From NCBI RefSeq assembly GCF_005887635.2, contig NZ_CP040818.1, positions 1,238,001 to 1,302,000 of the forward strand: a stretch of 64,000 nt of DNA, written 5' to 3'. The stretch is from Paroceanicella profunda (GTDB taxonomy: Bacteria > Pseudomonadota > Alphaproteobacteria > Rhodobacterales > Rhodobacteraceae). Made by a program: the position numbers and the translations under genes. The number at the start of each line of letters is the position of its first letter. Position 1 is the first letter of the stretch. This document shows, piece by piece, positions 51,539 through 61,121 of the stretch. The notes beneath the pieces were generated by a model. The model had not been told where the DNA came from, made no database searches, and saw only the letters and a program-made list of their open reading frames with translations.

Positions 51539-53078
51539 CCGGGCCTCCTTCGGTCTCGGCGGCCACCGCGGCCCAGGGGCTGGTGGGATGGGCCATGCCG
51601 CTGTTGCGCCCGGAAGCCGGGTCACGCGCGACGGCGGAGGGAATGGCGAAGTTCACCGGGTGCAGCGTATCGGTGACAAGCTCCACCGGGAAGGCCTCCG
51701 CCACCTTCGCGGCCACGTCGGGCGCGGCCCGGCGGTTCACCCGGATGGTGGGGGAGCTGGCGTCCAGCCGGGGGGCGTGGAAGGCCTCCTCCAGCCCCAT
51801 GCCGCCGTCCAGCATGAAGGACAGCAGCTGCACCAGCGCCGGGAAGATCTGCCGCCCGCCGGCCGCGCCGATGGCGAGGGTGGGCCGCCCGCCCCGCGTG
51901 AGCAGCAGCGGCGACATGTTGGCCAGCGGCCGGGCGCCGGGGGCGATGCGGTTCGGCACGCCGGGCCTCGGGTCGAACCACATCATGCCGTTGTTGAGCA
52001 GGAAGCCGGTGGAGGGCAGCGTCACCTTCGCCCCGAAGCGCGACAGCAGCGTGTTGGTGAGCGAGACCATGTTGCCCGCCCGGTCCACCACGCTCACATG
52101 CGAGGTGCAGTCGCCCCCGGCGGAGGCGTGGCCCATGGTGGTGAGCCGCAGCCGGGTGGCGTCGCGGATGGCGGTGGCATAGGCCAGCGCCGCTTCGGCG
52201 GGGCCGGTCTGCGGTCCGATGTCGAGCGCGGCGAGCGCCGCGAGCAGGCTCGGCCCGCCGGAGAGCCCGTCGATCACATGCACCTCATGGCCGCGGTAGC
52301 TGGCGGTGCGCGGGGGTTGCCAGGTGCTGCGGTAGGCGGCGAGATCCGCGGCGGAGAGTTTCGCGCCCGCCATGGCCAGTTCGCCGGCGAGGGAGGCGGC
52401 GATCCCGCCCTCGTAGAAATCCCGCGCGCCGGCCTGCGCGAGGCGGCGCAGGGTGCGGGCCTTGGCCGGCATGGGCAGGCGCGGGGTGCGGCCCGGGTCC
52501 GGCGGCTGGCCCCCGGGCAGGAACACCTCCGCCGAGGCCGGGTCCGCCGCGAGGTTGCCCGCGTCGATGGCGATGCAGAGCCGGGTGAACCAGTCCACCT
52601 CCAGCCCGCGCTCCGCCGCCTCGATGGCCGGGGCCAGCGCCTCCGCCCAGGAGAGCGTGCCGAAGCGCGCCAGCGCCGTGGCCAGCCCGTCGATCGCGCC
52701 GGGCACGCAGACCGACATCGGGCCGGAGAGGTTGCGGTCCCCCTCCACCGCCGGCCAGTCGAACCAGTCGCCGCCGCGGCCGCCGCGCAGCGGGTAATCC
52801 GCCGCAGAGATGCCCTGCGGCGCGCGCACGTTGAAGTCCAGCGTGTCCACGGCGCCGGTGTCGCCGCTGGCGTGCAGCAGGAAGCCGCCGCCGCCGATGC
52901 CGCTCAGCCAGGGTTCGGCCACCGAGAGCACCAGCGCGGTGACCACGGCCGCGTCCATCGCGTTGCCGCCGGCCGCGAGCACCCGGGCGCCGGCCTCCGC
53001 CGCGCCGCCGTGCTGGGCCGCGACGAGGCCGCCGGCGGAGTGGCGGGCGTGTTTCTCTATGCCGCTCCAGGTCTGCAT
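51531..53078 (-). CDS. ggt: Gamma-glutamyltransferase family protein
   Basis: The protein has 515 residues. The family core is [60 protein letters not shown]. The autoproteolytic Thr is in [22 protein letters not shown], the start of the small subunit (TSH rather than the common TTH), and [13 protein letters not shown] is the glycine-rich substrate region. No signal peptide is seen, unlike most GGTs, so it may act in the cytoplasm on imported compounds. The ATG is tied to the deacetylase stop (1-nt overlap). Typical GGTs cleave gamma-glutamyl amides and peptides. Confidence 0.93.
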   Translation of the reverse strand: MQTWSGIEKHARHSAGGLVAAQHGGAAEAGARVLAAGGNAMDAAVVTALVLSVAEPWLSGIGGGGFLLHASGDTGAVDTLDFNVRAPQGISAADYPLRGGRGGDWFDWPAVEGDRNLSGPMSVCVPGAIDGLATALARFGTLSWAEALAPAIEAAERGLEVDWFTRLCIAIDAGNLAADPASAEVFLPGGQPPDPGRTPRLPMPAKARTLRRLAQAGARDFYEGGIAASLAGELAMAGAKLSAADLAAYRSTWQPPRTASYRGHEVHVIDGLSGGPSLLAALAALDIGPQTGPAEAALAYATAIRDATRLRLTTMGHASAGGDCTSHVSVVDRAGNMVSLTNTLLSRFGAKVTLPSTGFLLNNGMMWFDPRPGVPNRIAPGARPLANMSPLLLTRGGRPTLAIGAAGGRQIFPALVQLLSFMLDGGMGLEEAFHAPRLDASSPTIRVNRRAAPDVAAKVAEAFPVELVTDTLHPVNFAIPSAVARDPASGRNSGMAHPTSPWAAVAAETEGGPDA

Positions 53079-53956
53079 CAGGAGGGGGTCCGTGCCGGGT
53101 GGGAGGAGATCGGGCCGGGCAGGGCGGAGGCCTGCGCGAAGGCCCCGGCCTGGGTGGCCATGTGATGGGCGGCAATCTCGCCCACGGTGGCGATCCACAC
53201 GCCCTCGGCGGCGCGGATCTCGCCCAGCAGCCGGTCCAGCATGGCGATGCGCTGCGCCCGGCCGGAGATCCAGTCATGCACGGTGAGCATGAACAGCCCG
53301 CCCCAGCGGTGCAGCAGGCGCCATTCCTCGGCCCAGGTCTCGCCCACCGGGCCGGTGGGCTGCGGCGGCCACTTGTCGGCCCCGCCGCCGAGGAACTTGA
53401 AGAAGATCGCGTCGTCGATGCCCCATTGCACCGGGATCTCGGCCACGCCGTCCATGGTGTAGGGGTGGTCGTAGCCCATCAGCGAGCTGTCGTAGAGGCC
53501 GAGGCGCCGGCATTCCGCCAGCATGTGCGGGGTCATCTCCCAGGCCGGGGAGCGGAAGCCGAGCGGGCGCCGGCCGGTCTGGCGCTCGAACAGCTCCAGG
53601 GAGCATTCCAGCGCATGGGTGAACTCCGCGTCGGAGATGTCGTCCACCAGTTCGTGGAAATAGCCGTGCAGGCCGATCTCGTGGCCCCCCTCCAGCAACC
53701 GGGGCAGCATGTCCGGGTGTTCCTCGGCCACGATGCCGGGCACGAAGAACGTGCCCTTGATGCCATGCGCCTCCAGCAGGTCCAGGATGCGCCCCAGCCC
53801 CACGCGCGGCCCGAAGCGGCGCTGTTCCAGGTGGCCGATGGTGCGCGGCCTGCTGTCGCGCATCTGCCAGAGCCAGGGGGAATGGGCGTCCACGTCCACG
53901 GTGAAGGCGGTGGCGGAGGCAAAGCCCTCGGGCCAGATGTAGCGGTCGGTTGCCAT
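53078..53956 (-). CDS. Polysaccharide deacetylase-family hydrolase (PuuE/PgdA-like)
   Basis: The protein has 292 residues. The NodB-like metal centre is seen in [11 protein letters not shown] (first Asp), [11 protein letters not shown] (H-x3-H), and [11 protein letters not shown], with TVHDWISGR at the C-terminus. This pattern is that of cytoplasmic family members related to allantoinase PuuE and Helicobacter PgdA, which act on cyclic amides or imides as well as sugars. No signal peptide. In the operon it sits between an SDR and a gamma-glutamyltransferase, which makes a role in cleaving an imported amide or cyclic imide plausible (inference). Confidence 0.88.
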   Translation of the reverse strand: MATDRYIWPEGFASATAFTVDVDAHSPWLWQMRDSRPRTIGHLEQRRFGPRVGLGRILDLLEAHGIKGTFFVPGIVAEEHPDMLPRLLEGGHEIGLHGYFHELVDDISDAEFTHALECSLELFERQTGRRPLGFRSPAWEMTPHMLAECRRLGLYDSSLMGYDHPYTMDGVAEIPVQWGIDDAIFFKFLGGGADKWPPQPTGPVGETWAEEWRLLHRWGGLFMLTVHDWISGRAQRIAMLDRLLGEIRAAEGVWIATVGEIAAHHMATQAGAFAQASALPGPISSHPARTPS

Positions 53957-54747
53957 CACAGCGCCTGCTTCTTGTCCTGGTGCACGTCGAGCGAGCCGAT
54001 GGAGTTGCCGCCGTCCACCGCCAGCGTGGCGCCGGTGACATAGGCCGCCGCGTCGCTGGCGAGGTAGAGCGTCGCGGCGCCGACATCGGCCTCCGTGCTG
54101 GCCCGGCCCAGCGGGATGCCGGCGGTCACCTTGCTCACATGCGCCGGGGTGAGGCGGCTCACGGCGGAGCCGGCGGCGAAGCCCGGCTCCAGCGCGTTCA
54201 CCCTGATGCCGTATTCCGCCAGCTCGATGGCGAACCCCTTGGTGAGCCGGTCCAGCGCGGTCTTGGACAGGGAATAGGGCGCCGCGGTGCGCCGCATCTT
54301 GCGCGCCGCGCCGGAGGAGATGTTGATCACCACGCCCTTCCGGCCCGCCTTCACCATCTGGGTGGCGAGATCGCGGGTGAGGATGAAGGGCGCGCGCAGG
54401 TTGATGCCCAGGATGGCGTCCCACTGGGCGTTCGTGGTGTCGAGCAGGAAGCCGCTGGGGTAGATGCCGGCGTTGTTGACCAGGATGTCCGCCGCGCCCC
54501 ATTCGGCGCCCACCCGAGCGACGAGCGCCTGCAGGGAGGCATCGTCCGCCAGGTCGGCCACCTGGGTGAAGGAACCGGCGGCGGCGGGCAGTTCGGCCAG
54601 CAGGGCGTTGAGCGCCGCGCCGTCACGGTCGGTGAGGCAGAGCCTCGCGCCCTCTGCCGCGAAGGTGCGGGCCAGGCCGGCGCCGTAGATGCCGCAGGCC
54701 CCTGTGATCACAACGCCGCGTCCGGCGAATTCGCCTTCGAAATTCAT
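53956..54747 (-). CDS. SDR family NAD(P)-dependent oxidoreductase
   Basis: The protein has 263 residues, a classical short-chain dehydrogenase. The cofactor motif is VVITGACGIYGAGLARTFA, the structural ILVNNAGIYPSGF (NNAG), the catalytic Ser region INISSGAARKM and the catalytic Tyr/Lys YSLSK. The C-terminal GATLAVDGGNSI is typical of 3-ketoacyl reductase-like SDRs. Substrate unknown. Its stop and the deacetylase start share one base; 18 nt separate it from the permease upstream. Confidence 0.93.
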   Translation of the reverse strand: MNFEGEFAGRGVVITGACGIYGAGLARTFAAEGARLCLTDRDGAALNALLAELPAAAGSFTQVADLADDASLQALVARVGAEWGAADILVNNAGIYPSGFLLDTTNAQWDAILGINLRAPFILTRDLATQMVKAGRKGVVINISSGAARKMRRTAAPYSLSKTALDRLTKGFAIELAEYGIRVNALEPGFAAGSAVSRLTPAHVSKVTAGIPLGRASTEADVGAATLYLASDAAAYVTGATLAVDGGNSIGSLDVHQDKKQAL

Positions 54748-54765
54748 GGGAGGAGCCTTTCGGAC

Positions 54766-55638
54766 TTATCTGGATTTGGGGTCGAGCCGGTCGCGCAGGT
54801 GGTCGCCTATCAGGTTCACCGAGAGCACGAGCAGGAAGAGGCAGAGGCCCGGGAAGGCGGAGATCCACCAGGCGGAGCCGACATAGTTGCGCCCCACCGA
54901 GAGCATCGCCCCCCAGCTTGCCGTGGGCGGCTGCACGCCGAGCCCGAGGAAGGAGAGCCCGGCCTCGAACAGCACCATCAGCCCGAATTCCAGCGTGGCC
55001 ACCACGGTGATGGCGCCGATGATGTTGGGCAGGATGTGGATGAACAGGATCCGCGGCGTCGACGCCCCCATGAAGCGGGCCAGCCGCACGTAGGGCATGT
55101 TGGCGACCGAGAGCGTCTGGCCATAGGCCACCCGGGCGTAGCGCGGCCAGCGGGTGAGCGCGAGCACGATCACCACGTTGGTGAAGCCCGGCCCCAGCAC
55201 CGCCACGGTGATGATGGCCAGCAGCACGGCGGGGATGGAGAGGAACACGTCCACCAGCCGCATGATCACCGTCTCCACCCAGCCGCGCGCCTGCGCCGCA
55301 GCCATGCCCAGCACGGTGCCCACCACGCCCGACAGCGCCACGGAGAGCACCGCCACGCTGAGCGAGATGCGCGCGCCCCAGATCAGCCGGGTGAGCAGGT
55401 CGCGCCCCAGCTCGTCGGAGCCCAGCCAGTAGGTGATGCCGCGCGCCGTCACCCCCGGGGCCTTCAGCCGGCCCATCAGGTTCTGGCTGTTGGGGTCGTT
55501 CGGGGCGATGAGCGGCGCGAAGACGGCGATCAGCACGAAGGCCGCGAAGATGGCGAGGAAGGGCAGCACCGCGCGGCTGCCCGGGCCGCGGCGCCGGCCG
55601 GTGGCCTTTTCGCGGATGGTCTCCGCCACGGCGCTCAT
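54766..55638 (-). CDS. ABC transporter permease, DppC type
   Basis: The protein has 290 residues. Six membrane helices, the periplasmic YWLGSDELGRDLLTRLIWGARISL, the EAA loop MPYVRLARFMGASTPRILFIHILPNIIGA and the terminal GDHLRDRLDPKSR identify a DppC/OppC permease. It overlaps the DppB-type gene by 4 nt. The open frame runs upstream into that gene, so the start MSAVAETIRE is chosen by alignment and overlap. Confidence 0.94.
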   Translation of the reverse strand: MSAVAETIREKATGRRRGPGSRAVLPFLAIFAAFVLIAVFAPLIAPNDPNSQNLMGRLKAPGVTARGITYWLGSDELGRDLLTRLIWGARISLSVAVLSVALSGVVGTVLGMAAAQARGWVETVIMRLVDVFLSIPAVLLAIITVAVLGPGFTNVVIVLALTRWPRYARVAYGQTLSVANMPYVRLARFMGASTPRILFIHILPNIIGAITVVATLEFGLMVLFEAGLSFLGLGVQPPTASWGAMLSVGRNYVGSAWWISAFPGLCLFLLVLSVNLIGDHLRDRLDPKSR

Positions 55639-56561
55639 GACGCGCCCCCGAGGCGGATGCGCGGGTCGACCAGGCTGTAGAGCAGGTCGGCCACGAAGTT
55701 GAGCGCGATGGTCACGAAGGCGCCCAGCAGCACCACGCCCTGCACCACCAGGAAGTCGCGGCTGATGATGGACTGCACGGTGAGCAGCCCCAGCCCCGGC
55801 CAGGCGAAGACCGTCTCCACGATCACCGCGCCGGCGAGCAGCTGGGAAATCTCCATCGCCGCGATGGAGATCACCGGGATGGAGGCGTTGCGCAGAAGGT
55901 GCCGGCGCACCAGCCGCCCGGTGGTGACGCCGCGCGCCCGGGCCGAGCGCACGTAATCTTTCGAGAGCTCCTCCAGCACGGAGGTGCGCGCCACCCGGGC
56001 GAAGGTTGCCATGCTCAGCAGCCCCAGCGCCACCGAGGGCATCACCAGGTTCCGCCAGCCCCCGGCCCCGGAGGGCGGCAGCCAGTGGTTCCACACCGCG
56101 AAGACCATGATCATCAGGATGCCGGACCAGAAGGTGGGCATGCTCTGCGCCGCCAGCACGAGGCCCATGAAGCCCTTCGCCTCCGCGTGGCCGCGGCGCA
56201 CCGCCATCCACACGCCCAGCGGCACCCCGATGCAGAAGGCCACCAGCAGCGCGCCGCCGGCGAGCTGCAGCGTGTAGGGCAGCCGCGAGGCGATGATGTC
56301 GATCACCGGGATGTTCTGGATGTAGGAGCGGCCGAAATCCAGCCGCGCCATGTCGACGAGGAAGGTGCCGTACTGCACGATCAGCGGCCGGTCGAGGCCA
56401 AGGCTCGCGCGCATGGCCTCGATGTCGGCCTGGGTCGCCGTCTCGGGCACCAGCAGGTAGGTCGGGTCGCCGGTGAGGCGCTGCACGAAGAAGATCAGCG
56501 TCATCACCCCGAAGAGCGCGACCACGGCCTGCCCGAGGCGCCTGGCGAGATAGCGTCCCAT
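55635..56561 (-). CDS. ABC transporter permease, DppB type
   Basis: The protein has 308 residues. Hallmarks are RRLGQAVVALFGVMTLIFFVQRLTGDP at the N-terminus, LPYTLQLAGGALLVAFCIGVPLGVWMAV, the EAA loop DYVRSARARGVTTGRLVRRHLLRNASIPVIS and the terminal NFVADLLYSLVDPRIR. AAGGACAG sits before the chosen ATG; the frame stays open to 56696 in shadow sequence. It starts 16 nt after the solute-binding protein stop. Confidence 0.94.
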   Translation of the reverse strand: MGRYLARRLGQAVVALFGVMTLIFFVQRLTGDPTYLLVPETATQADIEAMRASLGLDRPLIVQYGTFLVDMARLDFGRSYIQNIPVIDIIASRLPYTLQLAGGALLVAFCIGVPLGVWMAVRRGHAEAKGFMGLVLAAQSMPTFWSGILMIMVFAVWNHWLPPSGAGGWRNLVMPSVALGLLSMATFARVARTSVLEELSKDYVRSARARGVTTGRLVRRHLLRNASIPVISIAAMEISQLLAGAVIVETVFAWPGLGLLTVQSIISRDFLVVQGVVLLGAFVTIALNFVADLLYSLVDPRIRLGGAS

Positions 56562-56577
56562 TCTGTCCTTCCCGGCC

Positions 56578-58080
56578 CTACTCGGACCAGCCCATGCGGT
56601 TGAGGAACAGGCTCTCGTTCGCCGTGGGCGTCCACTCCAGCTTGTCCGAGGCGCCGTAGACCACCGCGGCCTGGTAGAGCGGCAGCAGGGCGGCATCCGA
56701 TTTCATCAGCTCGGAGGCGGCGTGGTAGGCCTTCAGCCGGGCGTCCCTGTCCAGCGTGGAACGGCCCTCCTCCAGCAGCCGGTCCATCTCCGGGTCGGAG
56801 TAGCGCGACCAGTTGCTGCCGGACTGGAGCAGCGGATACATGATGCCGTCCGCGTCCTGGCAGGCGCAGGACCAGCGGCCGAAGCTCAGCATCGGGCGGT
56901 TCTCCTCCGGGCCCTGGGCCTTCTTGAGGTAGCTCGCCATGTCCATCATGTTGATGGAGACGTTGAGCCCGATCTCGGTGAGCATCTGCTGCACGGCCTG
57001 CACGATGCGCTGGTCGTAGACCGGCGAGGTGTCGAAGCTGAGCTCGGTCTTCGCCGCGTCGCCGAGGCTCTCGACGATCTCCTTCGCGGCTTCCGGATCG
57101 TAGGGGATCGGGGCGATGTCATCCGCCCAGCCGAAATGCGCGGGCGAGAGCAGCTGCCCCACCACGGCGCCTTCGCCGGCCAGGATGCCCTCCACGATGC
57201 CCTCCCGGTCCACGCCCATCACGATGGCCTTGCGCAGCTCGGGGTTGTCCAGCGGCGCGACGCGGGTGTTCATGCCCACGAAGCCCACGCGCTCGGTGAG
57301 CGCGGTGAGCGGCGTCACGCCGGGGGCGCTCTCGAGCTGCATCGCGAGGTCGGAATCGAGCGAGACCGCGAGGTCCGCCGCGCCGGCCTGCAGGTCCGCC
57401 ACGCGGGTGGAGGCGTCAGGCACGGCGCGGAAACGGGCCTCGGCGAAGGCGCCCTTGTCGCCCCAGTAGGCGTCGTTGCGCTTCAGCGTCACGTCCACGC
57501 CGCGGTTCCAGGCCTCGAAGGCATAGGGGCCGGAGCCCACGGGGGCGGCGTTGAACGCGTCGTCGCCCATCTCCGTCACCACGTGCTCGGGCACGATGGA
57601 GAGCTTCACCAGCTGGGCGAGCAGCACCGGGTAGGGGCCCTCCGTGGTCAGCGTCACGGCGTTTGCGCCGGTCACCTCGGCGCCGGTGATCTTGTTGAAC
57701 TGGCCGAGCTGCGGGCTGGCGAAGGCCGGGTCGATGATCCGCTTCACGGAGAACACCACGTCCTCGGGCGTCAGCTTCGTGCCGTCATGGAAGGTGATGT
57801 CGTCACGGATGGTGAATTTCACCTGCGTGTCGGACAGCTGCTCCCAGGCGCTGGCCACCTGCGGGACGATCTCGCCGTCGTCGGAACGGGTGACGAGATT
57901 GTCGAAGATGTTGCGGTAGACGTAGTAGCTGTCCGGGTTCCACTGCTTCTGGGGGTCGAGCGAGGCGGGCTCGTTCACCAGGTCCACGGTGATCAGGTCC
58001 TTCGCCAGCGCGCCCTGCGCGGCGGGCGAGGCGAGGGCGGCCAGAAGGCCGAGGGCGGTTGCTGCAAGCAGGCGTTTCAT
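56578..58080 (-). CDS. Solute-binding protein (family 5), paralogue 1
   Basis: The protein has 500 residues. A Sec signal peptide (about 1-26) precedes the SBP_bac_5 fold: NEPASLDPQKQWNPDSYYVYRNIFDNLVTR, TFHDGTKLTPEDVVFSVKR, PVGSGPYAFEAWNRG. It closely resembles the upstream paralogue (58179-59696), indicating tandem duplication. Both share WSCACQDADGIMYPLL, with a CxC pair unusual for this family. Two binding proteins may widen the substrate range of one channel. Substrate is unknown. Confidence 0.93.
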   Translation of the reverse strand: MKRLLAATALGLLAALASPAAQGALAKDLITVDLVNEPASLDPQKQWNPDSYYVYRNIFDNLVTRSDDGEIVPQVASAWEQLSDTQVKFTIRDDITFHDGTKLTPEDVVFSVKRIIDPAFASPQLGQFNKITGAEVTGANAVTLTTEGPYPVLLAQLVKLSIVPEHVVTEMGDDAFNAAPVGSGPYAFEAWNRGVDVTLKRNDAYWGDKGAFAEARFRAVPDASTRVADLQAGAADLAVSLDSDLAMQLESAPGVTPLTALTERVGFVGMNTRVAPLDNPELRKAIVMGVDREGIVEGILAGEGAVVGQLLSPAHFGWADDIAPIPYDPEAAKEIVESLGDAAKTELSFDTSPVYDQRIVQAVQQMLTEIGLNVSINMMDMASYLKKAQGPEENRPMLSFGRWSCACQDADGIMYPLLQSGSNWSRYSDPEMDRLLEEGRSTLDRDARLKAYHAASELMKSDAALLPLYQAAVVYGASDKLEWTPTANESLFLNRMGWSE

Positions 58081-58178
58081 GCGGGGATACCTCGTCTGGG
58101 GGCAAGGGGAAGGCGGGTGGCGCCTGCCCGTCCTGTCGGCGGGGCGCGCGGCGTGGTGCCGCCCGCCCCGGGGGCGCG

Positions 58179-59696
58179 TCACTCGGCCCAGCTCATGCGG
58201 TTGAGGAACATGCTCTCGTTCGCCGTGGGCTGCCATTCCAGCTTCGCGTTGCCGCCGTAGATGATGGCGGCCTGGTAGAGCGGGATGATCGGCACCTCGT
58301 CCTTCACGATCTCGTGCACCCGGGTGTAGGCGGCGAGACGGTCCTCCTCGTCCAGCACGGAGCGGCCCTCCTCCAGCGCCGCGTCCACCTCCGGCGAGGA
58401 CCAGCGCGACCAGCCGGAGGAGGAGTGCAGGAGCGGGAACATGATGCCGTCCGCGTCCTGGCAGGCGCAGGACCAGCGCGAGAAGGTGAGCATGGGTGCT
58501 GCCGCGTCATCCACCTGCTGGTCCTTCAGCCAGGTGGCCATGTCCGTCATGCGGATGTCGACCTTCAGGCCCACGTCGGTGAGCATCTGCTGGATGGCCT
58601 GCACCACGCGCTGGTCGAACACCGGCGAGGTGGCCAGCTCCATCGGCGTGGCGGCCGCGTCGCCCACTTCGGCGATCAGCGCCTTCGCGTCCTCCGGGTC
58701 GTAGGGGAAGGGGTCGATCCCGTCCACCCAGCCGAAATGCGCCGGCGAGGCGATCTCGCCCACCACCCGCTCGCCACCGGCCAGGATGCCCTCGGCGATG
58801 CCCTCCTTGTCGATCGCCTCGGCGATGGCGCGGCGCATGCGCACGTCGTCCAGCGGTGGCTTGGTGGAGTTCAGCGCCAGGTAGCCCACGCGCTCGGTCT
58901 GCACGATCAGCGGCCTGGCGGTGGTCGAGCCCTCCAGCTGCGCGGCCTGGTCGGAATCGAGCGTGACGACGAGATCCGCCGCGCCGGCCTGCAGGTTCGC
59001 CAGCCGGGTGGCGGCGTCCGGCACGGCGCGGAAGCTCACGTTGGGGAAGGCGCCCTTGGTGCCCCAGTAATCGTCATTGCGGGTGAGGGTCACCTGCACG
59101 CCGCGGTCCCAGCTCGCGAACTTGTAGGGGCCGGAGCCGACGGGGGAGAGGTTGAAGGCGTCCTTGCCCACCTCTTCCACCACGTGCATGGGGATGATGG
59201 AGAGCTTCACCAGCTGCGGCAGCAGCACCGGATAGGGGCCGTCGGTGGTCAGCACCACGGTGTTCGGGCCGGTGGCCTCGGCCTTCACGATCTTGTTGAA
59301 CTGGCCGAGCTGCGGGCTGCCGAAGGCCGGGTCCGTGATGCGGTCTACCGTATAAACCACGTCTTCGGGGGTAAGCTTCGTGCCATCGTGGAAGGTGATG
59401 TCGTCGCGCAGGGTGAACTCCATCTCGGTGTCCGAGAGGCGTTTCCACGAAACGGCGACCTCCGGCACGATGGTGCCGTCGTTGTCGCGGGTGACCAGGT
59501 TGTCGAAGATGTTGCGGTAGACGTAGTAGCTGTCCGGGTTCCACTGGCCCTGCGGGTCGAGCGAGGAGGGCTCGTTCACCAGGTCGATGGTGAGCAGGTC
59601 CTTGGCACCGGCGGTGCCGGCGGCGGAGAAGGCCAGGCTCAGCGCCAGTGCGGCGCAGGCCAGGGCGGGCGGGGCGAAGCTGCGGAGGCTCTTCAT
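58179..59696 (-). CDS. Solute-binding protein (family 5), paralogue 2
   Basis: The protein has 505 residues. A Sec signal peptide (about 1-31, ending AGTAGA) precedes NEPSSLDPQGQWNPDSYYVYRNIFDNLVTRDNDGTIVPEVAVSW. Compared by eye, long stretches match paralogue 1, for example TFHDGTKLTPEDVV, SPQLGQFNKI, PVGSGPYKF and the shared WSCACQDADGIMFPLLHS. It follows the GntR regulator gene with a 4-nt overlap, so the regulator and binding protein are translated together. A gap of 98 nt separates the two paralogues. Confidence 0.93.
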   Translation of the reverse strand: MKSLRSFAPPALACAALALSLAFSAAGTAGAKDLLTIDLVNEPSSLDPQGQWNPDSYYVYRNIFDNLVTRDNDGTIVPEVAVSWKRLSDTEMEFTLRDDITFHDGTKLTPEDVVYTVDRITDPAFGSPQLGQFNKIVKAEATGPNTVVLTTDGPYPVLLPQLVKLSIIPMHVVEEVGKDAFNLSPVGSGPYKFASWDRGVQVTLTRNDDYWGTKGAFPNVSFRAVPDAATRLANLQAGAADLVVTLDSDQAAQLEGSTTARPLIVQTERVGYLALNSTKPPLDDVRMRRAIAEAIDKEGIAEGILAGGERVVGEIASPAHFGWVDGIDPFPYDPEDAKALIAEVGDAAATPMELATSPVFDQRVVQAIQQMLTDVGLKVDIRMTDMATWLKDQQVDDAAAPMLTFSRWSCACQDADGIMFPLLHSSSGWSRWSSPEVDAALEEGRSVLDEEDRLAAYTRVHEIVKDEVPIIPLYQAAIIYGGNAKLEWQPTANESMFLNRMSWAE

Positions 59697-60514
59697 TGGT
59701 CTGTCTTCCCTTCCTGTTGGGTGGGTGACGGCCTGCGGGGTTGCGCGTCCTGCGCCCCCGTTCTGTGGGGGTCCGTCGATGGAGCGGGCCGGGCGGGGCG
59801 GGCCCCGGCGGCCGGGTCGAGCGCGCCTGCAAGCAGGGCGCGCCCGGCAAAGGCTTCGAAGGCGTCGAGCGCCGCAAGCAGCTCCGCGACGATGGCATGG
59901 GCATCCTCGCGCGCCACCGCGAGCGCCAGGGCGTGGCGGTCCGGCGTGGGGTGGCGCAGGCCGCTTCCGGCTTCCAGATGGCGCAGCATGCGGTCGGAAT
60001 TGTCCCAGGCCTGGGCCAGCCAGCCGCGCATCCAGGCATTGGCGGGCGCCGCCAGATGGCCGAGCAGCTCGCGGTCATAGCCGCGCAGCGCCTCGGGCGC
60101 GCCGGGGTCGGTGCGCCCGGCCAGGGCGCGACACACCTCGGCCACCGCACTCAGCGCCGCGCGCGTCTCCGCCGTCCGGGACAGCGGAGCCAGCGCGGGT
60201 TCCAGCACCCGGCGCGCCGCGATCAGCCCGCCGACCAGCTCCGCCGTCACCGGTGCCACCTGCCAGCCCCGGCGCGGCAGGGCGAGCACCAGCCCCTCCC
60301 CGGACAACCGCGCCAGCGCCGCGCGCGTGGCGGCCCGGTTCAGCCCGAATCGCTCGGTCAGGTCCTGCTCGCTCACCATCTGCGACGGCGCGAGCGCGCA
60401 GGTCAGGATGGCGTCGCGCAGCCGGTCGACCGCGAATTCGGATTTGGACGCCGTTCCCGGCAGGGTTCCGGGCGCGGCGGGGCGGGCGACAAATGGCGAG
60501 GACCGATCATACAT
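59693..60514 (-). CDS. GntR family transcriptional regulator (FCD type)
   Basis: The protein has 273 residues. The winged HTH (about 25-90) is EFAVDRLRDAILTCALAPSQMVSEQDLTERFGLNRAATRAALARLSGEGLVLALPRRGWQVAPVTA, typical of FadR-like GntR proteins. The helical effector domain has the FCD pattern (RRVLEPALAPLSRTAETR, ALRGYDRELLGHLAAPAN). A proline-rich tail (about 230-273) is extra. It is the first gene of the operon and probably regulates it and itself through the inverted repeat 22 nt upstream. Confidence 0.92.
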   Translation of the reverse strand: MYDRSSPFVARPAAPGTLPGTASKSEFAVDRLRDAILTCALAPSQMVSEQDLTERFGLNRAATRAALARLSGEGLVLALPRRGWQVAPVTAELVGGLIAARRVLEPALAPLSRTAETRAALSAVAEVCRALAGRTDPGAPEALRGYDRELLGHLAAPANAWMRGWLAQAWDNSDRMLRHLEAGSGLRHPTPDRHALALAVAREDAHAIVAELLAALDAFEAFAGRALLAGALDPAAGARPARPAPSTDPHRTGAQDAQPRRPSPTQQEGKTDQ

Positions 60515-60535
60515 GCCGCGAGGCTAGCCGCGCCT

Positions 60536-60569
60536 CTGAGATGTTACCAGAGGGTTTCTGACATCTCAG
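60536..60569. promoter_or_regulatory. Long inverted repeat (CTGAGATGT ... ACATCTCAG) before the GntR gene
   Basis: Two perfect 9-bp arms (60536-60544 and 60561-60569) are separated by 16 nt that contain a nested CAGA/TCTG pair. It lies 22-55 nt before the GntR start, a position that fits an autoregulatory operator or a leader hairpin. Confidence 0.55.
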
Positions 60570-60704
60570 TGCAATTTCTGCCCGGCAATCGGGCATGGGC
60601 GCGCGCCTGCCCGAAGCCTGAGCGGTCAGGCGGGCGCGCTGCCCGCAGCACGGCAGGGGCGCGGCGGGGTGATTCGGGCAGGGTTTCGAAAGGCGGCGGT
60701 GCGG

Positions 60705-61121
60705 TCAGCGCAGGGCGCCGCGCTGGGCCTCGATCATCACCCCGGCGAGCAGGGCATAGGCCTCGGCCCAGGCGGCGCGGGTCTCCTCGGTGAAGCTGTC
60801 GCCAAGCTCGTCGGCCAGCGTCTCCAGCAGGGCCTCGCCGACGATGGCGTAATGTGCCTCCTGGACCTCGTAGACCGCGTGGCGCAGGCCGAGCGCCTGC
60901 ACCGCGGGCAGGATCTGCGGCAGGCTGGTGAGGCCGTTCACCGCGATGGCAAGCATCTGAATGAGCTTCATCTTCTGGGACGACATGTCCCCCGGAAACA
61001 GCTCGCGGGTTTCCGGCGCAAGGGCGAACAGCCGGGCATAGAACCGGTCGCCGGCCGCGCTGGTGTCAGCGGAAATGCGGCTGAAACTGTCCTGCACGAG
61101 GGCGATCTGGTCCGGCGTCAT
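60705..61121 (-). CDS. Single-domain globin (Vitreoscilla haemoglobin-like)
   Basis: The protein has 138 residues. The proximal His is in EVQEAHYAIVGEALLETLADELGDSFTEETRAAWAEAYALLAGVMIEAQ, which matches the F-H helices of bacterial haemoglobins and the globin part of flavohaemoglobins. The N-terminal part MTPDQIALVQDSFSRIS to FYARLFALAPETRELFPGDMSSQKMKLIQML aligns as helices A-E; the CD-corner Phe is F in LFPGD. No reductase domain follows. Such proteins bind O2 and NO. AGGAC sits before the ATG; the frame is open upstream to 61181. It stands alone between other genes. Confidence 0.9.
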   Translation of the reverse strand: MTPDQIALVQDSFSRISADTSAAGDRFYARLFALAPETRELFPGDMSSQKMKLIQMLAIAVNGLTSLPQILPAVQALGLRHAVYEVQEAHYAIVGEALLETLADELGDSFTEETRAAWAEAYALLAGVMIEAQRGALR

